A stretch of DNA of 35,232 bases from Comamonadaceae bacterium OH2545_COT-014 (GCA_003859965.1 RQYR01000032.1:1-35232); one strand, 5' to 3'; shown: positions 7,466 to 17,366, counted from the first letter of the stretch. Numbers and translations: made by a program. Notes: generated by a model not told the origin, from the letters alone.

Positions 7466-8011
7466 ATGGAACAGTTTCACGGTACCACCATTCTCAGCGT
7501 GCGCCGCCAAACCCCTGACGGCTGGCAAGTCGCCATTGGCGGCGATGGGCAGGTCACGCTTGGCAATATTGTCATCAAGGGGTCGGCGCGCAAGGTGCGC
7601 AAGCTCTACCACGGCAAGGTGCTGGCAGGTTTTGCCGGGGCCACGGCCGATGCGTTCACCTTGTTCGAGCGCTTCGAGGCCAAGCTGGAAAAGCACCAGG
7701 GTCATCTGACCCGCGCCGCCATTGAACTGACCAAGGACTGGCGCACCGACCGCGTGCTGCGCAAGCTGGAAGCCATGCTGGCCGTGGCTGACCGTGATAC
7801 TTCGCTCATCATCACCGGCAATGGCGATGTGCTGGAGCCGGAGCAGGGCATTGTGGCCATTGGCTCGGGCGGCGCTTACGCGCATTCGGCGGCCAAGGCG
7901 CTGCTCAATCACACCGACATGGGCGCCGAAGACATCGTGCGCCAGTCTCTGGCCATTGCCGGTGAGCTGTGCATTTACACCAATATGCAGCACAGCATCG
8001 AAACCTTGTGA
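7466..8011 (+). CDS. hslV: ATP-dependent protease HslVU, peptidase subunit HslV (ClpQ)
   Basis: Threonine peptidase that forms a double hexamer capped by HslU and degrades regulatory and misfolded proteins in the cytoplasm. ATG 7466 gives [14 protein letters not shown]; removal of the six-residue propeptide would expose Thr7 as the N-terminal nucleophile. [24 protein letters not shown] and [10 protein letters not shown] are conserved; the C-terminus ([13 protein letters not shown]) is complete. 181 aa, near the 176 of E. coli. An in-frame extension upstream to 7415 is unlikely, because it would precede the promoter and the conserved propeptide. hslU follows after 132 bp. Heat-shock control is suggested by the promoter entry. 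Confidence 0.96.
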   Translation: MEQFHGTTILSVRRQTPDGWQVAIGGDGQVTLGNIVIKGSARKVRKLYHGKVLAGFAGATADAFTLFERFEAKLEKHQGHLTRAAIELTKDWRTDRVLRKLEAMLAVADRDTSLIITGNGDVLEPEQGIVAIGSGGAYAHSAAKALLNHTDMGAEDIVRQSLAIAGELCIYTNMQHSIETL

Positions 8012-8013
8012 AC

Positions 8014-8097
8014 GATGACGGAGATGATCGCGCCGCTGCGCGGCAGCCATGACGGCGGCTGCGCCGCCATGATCTGGTAGCCATCATTCCGTCATTC
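8014..8097. repeat. Nested inverted repeats in the hslV-hslU gap
   Basis: Outer arms gatgacggagatgat (8014-8028) and atcattccgtcattc (8083-8097) pair over about 13 bp with one bulge. An inner stem gcagcc (8043-8048) pairs with ggctgc (8057-8062). Together they could fold most of the intergenic RNA into one hairpin between the two cistrons. No T-tract follows, so it is more likely a processing or stability element, or a mobile palindromic repeat, than a terminator. Confidence 0.55.
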
Positions 8098-8143
8098 GGG
8101 CCGCGCAGCGGCCCAGTCATCCTTCACCGAAGCTCCCAATTCC

Positions 8144-9475
8144 ATGTCCAGCATGACCCCCCAGGAAATCGTCTCCGAACTTGACCGCCACATCGTTGGC
8201 CAGCAAGACGCCAAGCGCGCCGTGGCCATTGCGTTGCGCAACCGGTGGCGACGCCAGCGTGTGGACGCCAAACTGCGTCCCGAAATCACGCCCAAGAACA
8301 TTCTGATGATTGGCCCGACTGGCGTGGGCAAGACCGAGATCGCGCGCCGCCTGGCCCGGCTGGCCAATGCGCCTTTCATCAAGGTGGAAGCCACCAAGTT
8401 CACCGAAGTGGGCTATGTGGGCAAGGATGTGGATTCGATCATCCGCGACCTGGCGGAAATGGCCGTCAAGCAAACGCGCGAGCAGGCCATGAAGCAGCAC
8501 CGCACGCGCGCGCAGGATTTGGCGGAAGAACGCATTCTGGACGTGCTGCTGCCGCCCGCCCGCAATGCCGATGGCAGCAACGCGGCTGCCGCCGACAGCG
8601 CGGCGCGCCAGGGCTTCCGCAAGAAGCTGCGCGAAGGCCAGCTGGACGACAAGGAGATCGAGCTGGATCTGGCCCAGCCGCAGCCCATGCTGGAAGTGAT
8701 GGGCCCGCCGGGCATGGAGGACATGGCGGAGCAGCTGCGCGGCATGATTGGCCAGATGGGCGCGCAGCGCCGCAAGACGCGCCGCGTGAAAATCGGTGAA
8801 GCCATGAAGCTGCTGACCGACGAAGAGGCGGCGAAGCTGGTGAACGAGGACGAAATCCGTGCCGACGCCGTGCGCAACTTGGAGCAAAACGGCATCGTCT
8901 TCATCGACGAGATTGACAAAGTAGCCGCCCGTGGCGAAGGCGGCGGCACGGCCGAAGTCTCGCGCCAAGGCGTGCAGCGCGATCTGCTGCCGCTGGTGGA
9001 GGGCACCACCGTCAGCACCAAATACGGCATGGTGCGCACGGATCACATTCTGTTCATTGCCTCTGGCGCTTTCCACCTCGCCAAGCCGAGCGATCTGATT
9101 CCGGAACTGCAAGGGCGCTTTCCCATTCGGGTGGAACTGGCTTCGCTGTCCGTGTCGGATTTCGAGGCCATCCTCACGCAAACACATGCCTCATTGGTGC
9201 GCCAGTACCAGGCATTGCTGGCAACGGAGGGAGTCACGCTCGATTTCCGGCCTGACGGCATCGCCCGCCTGGCGCACATCGCCTGCGCAGTCAATGAGTC
9301 CACCGAAAACATCGGGGCGCGCCGCCTGGCCACGGTGATGGAGCGCCTGTTGGACGAGGTGAGCTTCGATGCCACGCGCCTGGAGGGGCAGACCGTTGTC
9401 ATCGACGCAGCCTATGTTGATCAGCGCCTGAATGCACTGAGCCAGGACGAAGACTTGTCGCGCTACATCCTGTGA
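8144..9475 (+). CDS. hslU: ATP-dependent protease HslVU, ATPase subunit HslU (ClpY)
   Basis: AAA+ unfoldase that recognises, unfolds and feeds substrates to HslV. 443 aa, the same length as E. coli HslU. The N-terminus is [17 protein letters not shown]. Walker A is GPTGVGKT (57-64), the pore loop GYVG follows soon after, the intermediate I-domain lies at about 110-240 with an Ala-rich variable part, and Walker B is FIDEID (253-258). The C-terminal sensor 2 region [18 protein letters not shown] is present, and the terminal residues SRYIL are the tail that inserts into HslV. The operon ends at a rho-independent terminator 77 bp downstream. Confidence 0.97.
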   Translation: MSSMTPQEIVSELDRHIVGQQDAKRAVAIALRNRWRRQRVDAKLRPEITPKNILMIGPTGVGKTEIARRLARLANAPFIKVEATKFTEVGYVGKDVDSIIRDLAEMAVKQTREQAMKQHRTRAQDLAEERILDVLLPPARNADGSNAAAADSAARQGFRKKLREGQLDDKEIELDLAQPQPMLEVMGPPGMEDMAEQLRGMIGQMGAQRRKTRRVKIGEAMKLLTDEEAAKLVNEDEIRADAVRNLEQNGIVFIDEIDKVAARGEGGGTAEVSRQGVQRDLLPLVEGTTVSTKYGMVRTDHILFIASGAFHLAKPSDLIPELQGRFPIRVELASLSVSDFEAILTQTHASLVRQYQALLATEGVTLDFRPDGIARLAHIACAVNESTENIGARRLATVMERLLDEVSFDATRLEGQTVVIDAAYVDQRLNALSQDEDLSRYIL

Positions 9476-9551
9476 AGCCGTGGCTGGCGCGCCCTGCTGG
9501 CGGGCGTAGCCGTCATCGCAGGGGCTTGCCAAAGCCGCTACTAACCACCAC

Positions 9552-9585
9552 CGGCCCTTGACTGCTTGTCAGGGGCCGTTTTCTT
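9552..9585 (+). terminator. Rho-independent terminator of hslVU
   Basis: cggcccttgac (9552-9562) pairs with gtcaggggccg (9568-9578), 11 bp with one G-T wobble and a 5-nt loop, followed by ttttctt. It separates the protease operon from the dcw cluster. Confidence 0.88.
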
Positions 9586-9767
9586 GGGCCGCAGGCAAGA
9601 TGCCGTCACTCGAATGCGGGGGTGGGTGGTTACTTTCAAAATATGCGCTAAGTACTTTTTTTGAAAGGGTTTTTAGCGATACCGGCATGACGAATGGCGG
9701 CTAAGGCCTTGATTTCATTGAAATAATTTGTAGCCGCCTCATGCGGGGTGGCGGCATTTCCTGCTAC
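9586..9767. promoter_or_regulatory. AT-rich control region upstream of mraZ
   Basis: About 180 bp without a gene. It is markedly more AT-rich than its surroundings (about 9630-9735). Dyads include ctttcaaaa (9633-9641) with ttttgaaag (9659-9667), and ggcggcta (near 9693) with tagccgcc (near 9732). An extended -10-like TGCTACAGT lies at 9762-9770, though no good -35 is seen. As the only clear non-coding segment before the 16-gene cluster, it probably carries the main dcw promoter(s). Confidence 0.5.
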
Positions 9768-9813
9768 AGTGCAAAAAAGTGCAATTAAGTGGCTAAAAGT
9801 GGCCTCAGGTGGC
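9768..9813 (+). promoter_or_regulatory. MraZ operator: five repeats at 10-bp spacing
   Basis: AGTGCA (9768), AGTGCA (9778), AGTGGC (9788), AGTGGC (9798) and GGTGGC (9808) are spaced exactly 10 bp apart, immediately upstream of mraZ. MraZ in other bacteria binds direct TGG-containing repeats at about one helical turn in its own promoter. The last three repeats fit best; the first two are GTGC variants that may be weaker sites. Autoregulation of the cluster is the likely role. Confidence 0.75.
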
Positions 9814-9846
9814 TGGTTGCACCCATAAAAGCAGGAGTTTTCGCAA

Positions 9847-10275
9847 GTGTTTCAAGGGGCGTCGTCGCTCAATCTGGATGCCAAGGGTCGCATGTCCGTG
9901 CCGACCCGGTATCGCGACGTCCTGAGCGCCACGGCCAGCGGTCAACTCACCATCACGCGCCACCCGGACGGTTATTTGATGGTGTTTCCCCGGCCAGAGT
10001 GGGAGAAGGCGCGTGAGCGCATTGCCGCGCTGCCCATGACGGGGCAGTGGTGGAAGCGCGTTTTTCTCGGCAACGCCATGGATGTCGAGATGGATGGCAC
10101 AGGCCGCGTGCTGATTTCGCCCGAGTTGCGTCAGGCCGTGGGCATCACGCGCGAAGTGCTGTTGCTGGGCATGGGCAAGCACTTTGAGCTGTGGGACAAA
10201 GACACCTATCAGGCCAAGGAGGCGGAAGCCATGCAGGCCGAGATGCCCGACGTGTTCAAGGACTTTTCGTTCTGA
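9847..10275 (+). CDS. mraZ: Transcriptional regulator MraZ
   Basis: DNA-binding protein of the AbrB/MraZ fold with two swapped-hairpin repeats, forming a ring and regulating the dcw operon from the repeats just upstream. 142 aa. The start is GTG 9847 with aggag about 10 nt upstream, giving the conserved [15 protein letters not shown]. The first SxDxKGR-type repeat is [17 protein letters not shown] (about 7-23); the second is [15 protein letters not shown] (about 81-95). Nothing is missing. It is the first gene of the cluster; rsmH follows after 14 bp. Confidence 0.95.
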   Translation: MFQGASSLNLDAKGRMSVPTRYRDVLSATASGQLTITRHPDGYLMVFPRPEWEKARERIAALPMTGQWWKRVFLGNAMDVEMDGTGRVLISPELRQAVGITREVLLLGMGKHFELWDKDTYQAKEAEAMQAEMPDVFKDFSF

Positions 10276-10289
10276 AAGGCGGGCGCGCG

Positions 10290-11225
10290 GTGCAAACATG
10301 GCAGCACACCACGGTTTTGCTTCAGGAGGCGGTCGATCAGCTGGTCACCGCGCCGGGGGGCAGCTATGTCGACGCCACGTTCGGCCGCGGCGGCCATGCG
10401 CGTGCCATTTTGGCGCGGCTGTCGCCCCAGGGGCGGCTGACGGCGTTTGACAAGGACCCGGAGGCGCTGGCCGAGGCGGCCCGCATTCAGGACGCGCGCT
10501 TTGCCATCCGGCACGAAGGGTTTCGCCATTTGGCGGCGCTGCCGCCGTGCAGTGTGGACGGGGTGCTGATGGATCTGGGCGTGAGTTCGCCGCAGATCGA
10601 CAACCCCGCCCGGGGTTTTTCTTTTCGTGCCGATGGCCCGCTCGACATGCGCATGGATCCCACGCGCGGCCAGAGCGTGGCCGACTGGCTGGCCGAGGCC
10701 GGCGAGCGGCAAATCGCGGAGGTGATTCGTGACTACGGCGAAGAACGGTTTGCTGTTTCGATTGCAAAGGCGATTGTGGCTCGCCGACAGGAGCGGGGCC
10801 CTGTTTCAACCACCGCCGAACTGGCCGCACTCGTGGCTGGCGCGGTCAAAACCCGCGAGCCGGGCCAGAACCCTGCAACGCGCACATTTCAGGCTTTTCG
10901 GATTTTCATCAACGCCGAGCTTGAAGAGCTCCAACAGGCGCTAGAGGCCACGTTGCATGTGTTGCGGCCGGGGGGGCGTCTGGTGGTGATCAGTTTTCAC
11001 TCGCTGGAAGACCGTATCGTCAAGCAGTTCATCGCGCGCCATTCGCGGGCGGTGGTGGACCGGCGCGCGCCTTTCGCCCCTGTGCCGCCCCTGCCGTTGC
11101 GGGCGCTGGGGCGGGTGCGCCCGGGCGATGCGGAAGTGGCGGCCAACCCCCGCGCGCGCAGCGCGGTCATGCGCATGGCCGAGCGCACGGCGGACGCCGC
11201 CGTGCGGCAGGAGGTGGCGGCATGA
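10290..11225 (+). CDS. rsmH: 16S rRNA m4C1402 methyltransferase RsmH (MraW)
   Basis: SAM-dependent N4-methyltransferase of C1402 in 16S rRNA. The chosen start is GTG 10290 ([18 protein letters not shown]) preceded by aaagg; upstream in-frame codons would lie within mraZ. The SAM-binding motif [10 protein letters not shown] is near residue 27, DKDPEAL follows, then [14 protein letters not shown] and the RMDPT motif. The C-terminal [21 protein letters not shown] and [15 protein letters not shown] motifs are intact. 311 aa versus 313 in E. coli. The stop codon overlaps the ftsL start as ATGA. Confidence 0.95.
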   Translation: MQTWQHTTVLLQEAVDQLVTAPGGSYVDATFGRGGHARAILARLSPQGRLTAFDKDPEALAEAARIQDARFAIRHEGFRHLAALPPCSVDGVLMDLGVSSPQIDNPARGFSFRADGPLDMRMDPTRGQSVADWLAEAGERQIAEVIRDYGEERFAVSIAKAIVARRQERGPVSTTAELAALVAGAVKTREPGQNPATRTFQAFRIFINAELEELQQALEATLHVLRPGGRLVVISFHSLEDRIVKQFIARHSRAVVDRRAPFAPVPPLPLRALGRVRPGDAEVAANPRARSAVMRMAERTADAAVRQEVAA

Positions 11226-11518
11226 CGCGCCTTTCCGTCATGCTGCTGGCGGCCGTGGTGTTCAGCGCGCTGTACATCGTGCGCGTGCAATATGACTCGC
11301 GCCGCCTGTTCACCGAGCTGGACCGTGCACTGGCTGAAGCCCACCGGCTGGAGACGGAGCACAGCCGCCTGGAAGTGGAAAAACGCGCCGAGGCCACCTC
11401 GCTGCGCGTGGAAAAGCTGGCCAAGGAAAAGCTGGGCATGCGCGCGGCCACGCCAGCCATCACGGAATACGTCACGCTGCGCACCGCGGCGCCGGCGCCT
11501 GGAGGGGCGGCGCGGTGA
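11222..11518 (+). CDS. ftsL: Cell division protein FtsL
   Basis: Small bitopic divisome protein that with FtsQ and FtsB activates FtsWI. 98 aa: a very short cytoplasmic N-terminus, a membrane segment at about residues 4-21 ([17 protein letters not shown]), then a periplasmic coiled coil at about 25-75 with heptad-like Leu/Val ([20 protein letters not shown]). Identification rests on this architecture and its fixed place between rsmH and ftsI; FtsL sequences diverge strongly. Both ends overlap neighbouring genes (ATGA at the start, GTGA at the end), so translation is probably coupled. Confidence 0.92.
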   Translation: MTRLSVMLLAAVVFSALYIVRVQYDSRRLFTELDRALAEAHRLETEHSRLEVEKRAEATSLRVEKLAKEKLGMRAATPAITEYVTLRTAAPAPGGAAR

Positions 11519-13251
11519 AAAGCATTCGCTACACGGCCAGTCCGCTGCTGGCGTCCAAAACGCCCGTCTGGCGCAGCAAGTTCATCGTGGCGTGCCTGGC
11601 GCTGGCCTTCATGGGTCTGATCGGGCGCGCCGCTTACGTGCAGGTGTTTGGCAATGCCTTCTTCCAGCGCCAGGGCGAAGTGCGTTTTGCCCGCACGCTG
11701 GAGCTGCCGGCCAGCCGGGGGCGCATTCTGGACCGCCATGGCTTCATCCTGGCTTCCAGCGTGGTGGCGCCCAGCATCTGGGCCATTCCGGAAGATGTGG
11801 ATCCCGACCCGGCCCGGCGGCGCCAGTTGGCGCGCCTGCTGGGCATGCCCGTGGCCGAGCTGAACAAGAAGCTGCAGGACCATGAAAAAACCTTCGTCTG
11901 GCTCAAGCGCCAGGTGGACGAGCCGGTGGCCAAGCAGATCGCCGACATGAAAATGGCCGGCATTCACCAGCGCAAGGAATACAAGCGCAAATACCCGGAA
12001 GGCGCGGCGGCGGCCCATGTGGTGGGCTTTGCCAATGTGGAAAACCGCGGGCAGGAAGGCGCGGAGCTGTCGTTTGAAAAGCAGCTGGCGGGCCGCCCCG
12101 GCTCGCGCCGCGTCATCAAGGACCGGCTGGGCCGCGTGGTCGAGGCCGTGGGCGATGAGGTGCCGCCGGTGGACGGGCAGGATATTCAGCTGTCCATTGA
12201 TTCCAAGGTGCAGTTCTTCGCTTACCAGAAGCTGCGCGACGCCGTGACCGAACACAAGGCGCGCGCGGGCAGCGTGGTGGTGCTGGACGCCGTGACCGGC
12301 GAAGTGCTGGCCCTGGCCAACTACCCCAGCTATTCGCCCGATGACCGCCGCCGCCTCACGGGCGCGCAGCTGCGCAACATCGCGCTGACCGACACCTTCG
12401 AGCCTGGCTCCACCATGAAACCCATTACCGTGGCCATGGCCCTGGAAGCCGGGCGCGTGACGCCGCGCACGGTGATCCAGACCGCGCCGGGCACGTACCA
12501 GCTGGACCGCTTCACCATCCGCGACACGCGCAATTACGGCCCGCTGACCGTGGAAGGCGTGATCCAGAAGTCCAGCAACGTGGGCTCGCTCAAGATCGCC
12601 CAAAGGCTGCGCCCGCAAGAGATGTGGGACACCTACACCGCGCTGGGTTACGGCCAACGGCCCGACCTGGACTTTCCGGGCGTGGCCGTGGGCAGGCTGC
12701 GCCCGTGGAAGAGCTGGCGGCCCGTGGAGCAGGCCACCATGTCCTACGGCTATGGCCTGTCGGCCTCGCTGTTCCAGATGGCGCATTCGTACACCGCCTT
12801 CGCGCATGACGGACAGGTCATACCCGCCACCTTGCTTAAAAGCCCGGACGGCGCACCCGTGCAAGGCGTGCAGGTTTTTTCGCCCCAGAACGCGCGGGCT
12901 GTGCGCAAGATGCTGCAAATGGCCGCCGGCCCCGGCGGCACGGGCCAGCGCGCGCAAACCGTGGGTTATTCGGTGGGGGGCAAGTCGGGCACGGCGCGCA
13001 AGCAAGTCGGCAAGGGCTACGACGCGGGCCGTTACCGCGCCTGGTTCACCGGCCTGGCGCCGGTGGAGCAGCCGCGCATCGTGGTGGCCGTGATGATTGA
13101 CGAGCCAAGCAACGGCACTTACTACGGCGGCGCCGTGGCGGCCCCCGTGTTCAGCGAAGTGGTGCAACAGACGCTGCGCATGATGGGCGTGCCGCCCGAC
13201 ATGGCGGTGCAGCCGCAGATCGTGGCCGAAGCGGTGGAGGAAACGCTTTGA
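11515..13251 (+). CDS. ftsI: Septal peptidoglycan transpeptidase FtsI (PBP3)
   Basis: Class B penicillin-binding protein that crosslinks septal peptidoglycan with the glycosyltransferase FtsW. 578 aa. GTG start overlapping the ftsL stop. A single N-terminal membrane anchor lies at about 22-42 (KFIVACLALAFMGLIGRAAY), then a dimerisation/pedestal domain including ASRGRILDRHG, then the transpeptidase domain. Active-site motifs are SxxK with nucleophile Ser299 and Lys302 (GSTMKP), SSN at 353-355, and KSGT at 490-493. It ends at TGA sharing its last A with the murE ATG. Target of beta-lactams such as aztreonam and piperacillin. Confidence 0.96.
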   Translation: MKSIRYTASPLLASKTPVWRSKFIVACLALAFMGLIGRAAYVQVFGNAFFQRQGEVRFARTLELPASRGRILDRHGFILASSVVAPSIWAIPEDVDPDPARRRQLARLLGMPVAELNKKLQDHEKTFVWLKRQVDEPVAKQIADMKMAGIHQRKEYKRKYPEGAAAAHVVGFANVENRGQEGAELSFEKQLAGRPGSRRVIKDRLGRVVEAVGDEVPPVDGQDIQLSIDSKVQFFAYQKLRDAVTEHKARAGSVVVLDAVTGEVLALANYPSYSPDDRRRLTGAQLRNIALTDTFEPGSTMKPITVAMALEAGRVTPRTVIQTAPGTYQLDRFTIRDTRNYGPLTVEGVIQKSSNVGSLKIAQRLRPQEMWDTYTALGYGQRPDLDFPGVAVGRLRPWKSWRPVEQATMSYGYGLSASLFQMAHSYTAFAHDGQVIPATLLKSPDGAPVQGVQVFSPQNARAVRKMLQMAAGPGGTGQRAQTVGYSVGGKSGTARKQVGKGYDAGRYRAWFTGLAPVEQPRIVVAVMIDEPSNGTYYGGAVAAPVFSEVVQQTLRMMGVPPDMAVQPQIVAEAVEETL

Positions 13252-14771
13252 TGACAACCATCATGCAGTTGCACACCCCCCAGGAGGCCGCGCGGTGGTT
13301 GCGCGCGCGTGTCACGGGCAGCCTGCAGGTGGACAGCCGGCAGGCGGGCGCGGGCGATGGCTTCATCGCCTGGCCGGGCGCGGCCACTGACGGGCGGCGC
13401 TTCGTGCGCGCTGCCTTGGCGCAAGGGGCGGCGGCTTGCCTGGTGGAACGTCAGGGCATGGAAGCCTTCGAGCTGCCCGCCAGCGAGCAGGTGGCCTGCT
13501 ATGCCGGCCTGAAAGCCGTGACCGGCCTGATTGCCGACGCCTACTACGGCGCGCCTTCCCGCGCCCTGGACGTGGTGGCGTTCACCGGCACCAACGGCAA
13601 AACCTCCAGCGCCTGGTGGCTGGCTGCGGCGCTATCAGAAAAGGAGCTGCTTGGGCACGGCCCGTGTGCCTTGGTGGGTACTTTGGGCGTGGGCGTGCCG
13701 CCCGCGCTGCAAGGCACCGGCATGACCACGCCCGACCCGGTGCGCATGCACCGCCACTTCCGCGCCTTTGCCGACGCCGGGGTTCGCGCCTGCGCCATGG
13801 AGGCGTCTTCCATCGGCATTGCCGAGCAGCGCTTGACCGGCACCGCCATACGCGTGGCCGTGTTCACCAATTTCACGCAAGACCATCTGGACTACCACGG
13901 CAGCATGCAGGCCTACTGGGAGGCCAAGGCCGCCCTCTTTGCCTGGCCCGGCCTGTCGGCCGCTGTCATCAACATGGACGACGCCAAGGGCGCCGAACTG
14001 GCCCGCCTGGCCAATGACTACGGCCTGGATGTGTGGACTTTCTCGCTGCACCAGCCCACCACGGCCCGCCTGCACGCCGAGGCGCTGGTTCAGCGCGCGC
14101 AAGGCCTGTCTTTTACCGTGCGCGAGGAGGGCGCCGCCGCGCACGCGCTGGCGACCGCGCTGATTGGCGAATACAACGTCAGCAACCTGCTGGGCGTGAT
14201 TGGCGCGCTGCGCGCGCTGGGCGTGCCGCTGGCCGATGCCGTGCGCGCCTGCGCGCACCTGCCCGCCGTGCCGGGGCGCATGGAGCAGATCGCGCAGCCC
14301 GGCGCGCCGCTGGCCGTGGTGGACTACGCCCACACGCCCGACGCGCTGGACAAGGCGCTGACCGCGCTGCGCCCGCTGGCGCAGGCGCGCGGCGGGCGGC
14401 TGTGGGCCGTGTTCGGCTGCGGCGGCAACCGCGACGCGGGCAAGCGTCCGCTGATGGCCGCCGCTGCCGAGGCGCGCGCCGATCGCGTGTGCCTGACCAG
14501 CGACAACCCGCGCGACGAAGCGCCCGAGGCCATCATCGACGACATGCGGCGCGGCCTGCGCGCCCCTGGCGCCGCGCGCGTGCAGGCCGACCGCGCGCGC
14601 GCCATCGCCGATGCGCTGGCCGAGGCTGCCCCGGCCGACGTGGTGCTGATCGCCGGCAAGGGCCACGAGGACTACCAGGAAGTGCAGGGCGAGCGCCGCC
14701 CCTTCTCGGACCAGGCCGAGGCGCGCCGCGCCCTGGCCGCGCGCCTGGGCACGGCGGAGGCGCGCGCATGA
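13251..14771 (+). CDS. murE: UDP-MurNAc-L-Ala-D-Glu:meso-DAP ligase MurE
   Basis: Cytoplasmic Mur ligase adding meso-diaminopimelate to UDP-MurNAc-dipeptide. ATG 13251 overlaps the ftsI stop by one base (TGATG); a TTG one codon earlier is possible. The ATP P-loop GTNGKT starts at residue 113. Substrate and carbamylated-lysine regions include TTPDP and YWEAKAALF. The motif DNPR (418-421) followed by DE is typical of DAP-adding rather than lysine-adding MurE. 506 aa (E. coli 495). The stop overlaps the murF ATG. Confidence 0.96.
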   Translation: MTTIMQLHTPQEAARWLRARVTGSLQVDSRQAGAGDGFIAWPGAATDGRRFVRAALAQGAAACLVERQGMEAFELPASEQVACYAGLKAVTGLIADAYYGAPSRALDVVAFTGTNGKTSSAWWLAAALSEKELLGHGPCALVGTLGVGVPPALQGTGMTTPDPVRMHRHFRAFADAGVRACAMEASSIGIAEQRLTGTAIRVAVFTNFTQDHLDYHGSMQAYWEAKAALFAWPGLSAAVINMDDAKGAELARLANDYGLDVWTFSLHQPTTARLHAEALVQRAQGLSFTVREEGAAAHALATALIGEYNVSNLLGVIGALRALGVPLADAVRACAHLPAVPGRMEQIAQPGAPLAVVDYAHTPDALDKALTALRPLAQARGGRLWAVFGCGGNRDAGKRPLMAAAAEARADRVCLTSDNPRDEAPEAIIDDMRRGLRAPGAARVQADRARAIADALAEAAPADVVLIAGKGHEDYQEVQGERRPFSDQAEARRALAARLGTAEARA

Positions 14772-16198
14772 ACGATATGCAGCTGAGCCTGGCCCAGGCC
14801 GCCGCCTGGCTGGACGGCGCCGAAGTGGTGGGCGATGCCGCCACCCGCGTGGCGCGCGTGCACAGCGACAGCCGCACGCTGGCTGCGGGCGATTTGTTCG
14901 TGGCGCTGCGCGGCGAGCGCTTCGACGCCACGCAGTTTCTGCCCCAGGCGCGACAAAAAGGTGCGGTGGCCGCGCTGGTCGGGCGCGAGGCGCTCCCGCT
15001 TTTGCAGCAGTCCGGCCTGCCGGGCATCGTGGTGCCCGATGCGCGGCGCGCCCTGGGCCAGCTGGCCGCCGGCTGGCGCCGCCAGTTCACGCTGCCGCTG
15101 ATCGCCGTGACCGGCAGCAACGGCAAGACCACGGTGACGCAGATGATCGCGTCCATGCTGCGCGCTTGGCAGGGCGAGGCGGCGCTGGCCACCGAAGGCA
15201 ATTTCAACAACGACATCGGCCTGCCGCTGACCCTGCTGCGCCTGCGCCCCGCGCACCGCGTGGCCGTGGTGGAGCTGGGCATGAACCACCCGGGCGAAAT
15301 CGCCCAGCTGGCCGCCGTGGCCGCGCCCACTGTGGCGCTGGTCAACAACGCGCAGCGCGAGCATCTGGAATTCATGGCCACGGTGGATGCCGTGGCGCGC
15401 GAAAACGGGGCCGTGCTGGCCGCGCTGGCAGAAGGCGGAACGGCCGTTTTCCCTGCCGGAGATGCCTACCAGGCGCTCTGGACGCGTTTGGCACATCAAC
15501 GAGAGATGAGATTGTTTGGAGAGCAGTCCGACGGCGCTGCCGTGTTTGCGCGCGCGGCCGTCTGGGAGGGCGCGGCCTGGCACGTTCAGGCCGCCACGCC
15601 GGCGGGCGAAGTCGCGTTCGAATTGCATGCGGCGGGCCGCCACAACGTGCGCAACGCGCTGGCCGCGCTGGCGTGTGCAGAGGTGGCAGGCGTGCCGCCG
15701 GCGCACATGGCTGCGGGGCTGACGGCTTTCCGCCCGGTGCAGGGCCGTTCGCGCACGCTGGGGCTGCGCGTGGCCGGCCGCGCCGTGACGCTGATCGACG
15801 ATACCTACAACGCCAACCCCGACTCGGTACGCGCGCTGATCGACGTGCTGACCGAACTGCCCGGCCCGCGCACGCTGCTGCTGGGCGACATGGGCGAAGT
15901 GGGCGCGCAAGGGCCGGCCTTTCATGCCGAAGCGGGCGCCTATGCGCGCGAGCGCGGCATTGAACGCCTGCTGACGCTGGGCGAGCTGGCGGCGCATGCC
16001 GCGCAAGCCTTTGGCGCGGGCGGCACGCACTGTGACGGCATCGACGCGCTCAACGCCGCCGCGCGCCAGGCGCTGGCCGCCAGTGCCAGCCTGGCCGTGA
16101 AAGGCTCGCGCTTTATGCGCATGGAGCGGGCCGTGCGGGCCTTGCAGGCTGCCGCCTCTGGCGAGGTGGCGCAGGAAGGAGCGGCCCATGCTGCTTAG
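14768..16198 (+). CDS. murF: UDP-MurNAc-tripeptide:D-Ala-D-Ala ligase MurF
   Basis: Adds D-alanyl-D-alanine (made by Ddl in the same cluster) to complete the UDP-MurNAc-pentapeptide. 476 aa. The N-terminal substrate domain includes [19 protein letters not shown], the central ATPase domain has GSNGKTT (116-122), the [10 protein letters not shown] and NNAQREHL motifs are present, and the C-terminal domain includes [10 protein letters not shown] and [10 protein letters not shown]. The [10 protein letters not shown] form replaces the usual NxGxxHL. ATG 14768 overlaps the murE stop, and the last 11 bp overlap mraY. Confidence 0.96.
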   Translation: MNDMQLSLAQAAAWLDGAEVVGDAATRVARVHSDSRTLAAGDLFVALRGERFDATQFLPQARQKGAVAALVGREALPLLQQSGLPGIVVPDARRALGQLAAGWRRQFTLPLIAVTGSNGKTTVTQMIASMLRAWQGEAALATEGNFNNDIGLPLTLLRLRPAHRVAVVELGMNHPGEIAQLAAVAAPTVALVNNAQREHLEFMATVDAVARENGAVLAALAEGGTAVFPAGDAYQALWTRLAHQREMRLFGEQSDGAAVFARAAVWEGAAWHVQAATPAGEVAFELHAAGRHNVRNALAALACAEVAGVPPAHMAAGLTAFRPVQGRSRTLGLRVAGRAVTLIDDTYNANPDSVRALIDVLTELPGPRTLLLGDMGEVGAQGPAFHAEAGAYARERGIERLLTLGELAAHAAQAFGAGGTHCDGIDALNAAARQALAASASLAVKGSRFMRMERAVRALQAAASGEVAQEGAAHAA

Positions 16199-17366
16199 CC
16201 TGGCCTTGTGGCTGCAAACGCTGTCGCCGGACTTCGGCTTCTTCCGCGTGTTCCAGTACCTCACCTTCCGCGCGGTGATGGCGGCCATGACGGCGCTGCT
16301 CATCGGCGTGGCGCTGGGGCCGTGGGTCATTCGCCGCCTGACCGAGCTGAAGATCGGCCAGCCGGTGCGCGGCTACGCGATGGAAACGCACCTGTCCAAG
16401 AGCGGCACGCCCACCATGGGCGGCGTGCTGGTGCTGCTGGCCATCGCCATCGCCACGCTGCTGTGGTTTGACCTGAGCAACCGCTTCGTCTGGATCGTGA
16501 TGCTCGTCACCTTCGGCTTTGGCGCCATCGGCTGGGTGGACGACTGGCGAAAGGTGGTCAACAAGGACCCGGAGGGCATGCGCTCGCGCGAGAAGTATTT
16601 CTGGCAATCGGTCATCGGCCTGGTGGCGGCGCTGATGCTGGTGTTCAGCATTTCCGAGAGCAGCAACGCGCGCGCGTGGGAGCTGTTCGTGGAATGGGTG
16701 TCCTCGGGCTTCACCATTGACCTGCCGCATACCACGCAACTGTTCGTGCCCTTTTTCAAGGAAGTGGCCTACCCGCTGGGCGTGCTGGGCTTCGTGGTGT
16801 TGAGCTACCTGGTGATCGTGGGCGCCAGCAACGCCGTGAACCTGACCGACGGGCTGGACGGGCTGGCCATCATGCCGGTCATCATGGTGGGCTCGGCGCT
16901 GGGCGTGTTCGCCTATGTCACGGGCAGCTCGGTGTTTTCCAAGTACCTGCTGTTTCCGCATATTCCGGGCGCGGGCGAGCTGCTGGTGTTTTGCGCCGCC
17001 ATGGCGGGCGCGGGCCTGGCCTTTCTGTGGTTCAACGCCCACCCGGCGCAGGTGTTCATGGGCGACGTGGGCGCGCTGGCGCTGGGCGGCGCCCTGGGCA
17101 CCATCGCCGTCATCGTGCGGCAGGAAATGGTGCTGGCCATCATGGGCGGCGTGTTCGTGGCCGAGGCGCTGTCGGTCATGGCCCAGGTGCTGTACTTCAA
17201 ATACACCAAGCGCCGCTACGGCGAAGGCCGCCGCCTGCTGCGCATGGCGCCGCTGCACCACCATTTCGAAAAAAGCGGCTGGGCCGAGACGCAAGTGGTG
17301 GTGCGCTTTTGGATCATCACCATGCTGCTGTGCCTGGTGGGGCTGGCATCGCTGAAGCTGAGGTAA
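16188..17366 (+). CDS. mraY: Phospho-N-acetylmuramoyl-pentapeptide-transferase MraY
   Basis: Integral membrane enzyme making lipid I from UDP-MurNAc-pentapeptide and undecaprenyl phosphate. 392 aa with about ten membrane helices. Conserved cytoplasmic motifs are [18 protein letters not shown] (catalytic Asp pair), [22 protein letters not shown], and the HHHFEKSGW histidine loop near the C-terminus. About 30 residues longer than E. coli, mostly in a periplasmic loop around [18 protein letters not shown]. It starts inside the end of murF. Unlike its neighbours it is followed by a 134-bp gap containing a repeat. Confidence 0.96.
   Translation: MLLSLALWLQTLSPDFGFFRVFQYLTFRAVMAAMTALLIGVALGPWVIRRLTELKIGQPVRGYAMETHLSKSGTPTMGGVLVLLAIAIATLLWFDLSNRFVWIVMLVTFGFGAIGWVDDWRKVVNKDPEGMRSREKYFWQSVIGLVAALMLVFSISESSNARAWELFVEWVSSGFTIDLPHTTQLFVPFFKEVAYPLGVLGFVVLSYLVIVGASNAVNLTDGLDGLAIMPVIMVGSALGVFAYVTGSSVFSKYLLFPHIPGAGELLVFCAAMAGAGLAFLWFNAHPAQVFMGDVGALALGGALGTIAVIVRQEMVLAIMGGVFVAEALSVMAQVLYFKYTKRRYGEGRRLLRMAPLHHHFEKSGWAETQVVVRFWIITMLLCLVGLASLKLR

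Noticed and set aside
10191-10289. RsmH start inside mraZ
   Set aside because: The extension overlaps mraZ coding sequence and lacks RsmH similarity; GTG 10290 gives the family N-terminus.
11167-13257. 696-codon minus-strand open frame opposite ftsL and ftsI
   Set aside because: Antisense artefact of GC-rich codon use; ftsI on the + strand has all active-site motifs.
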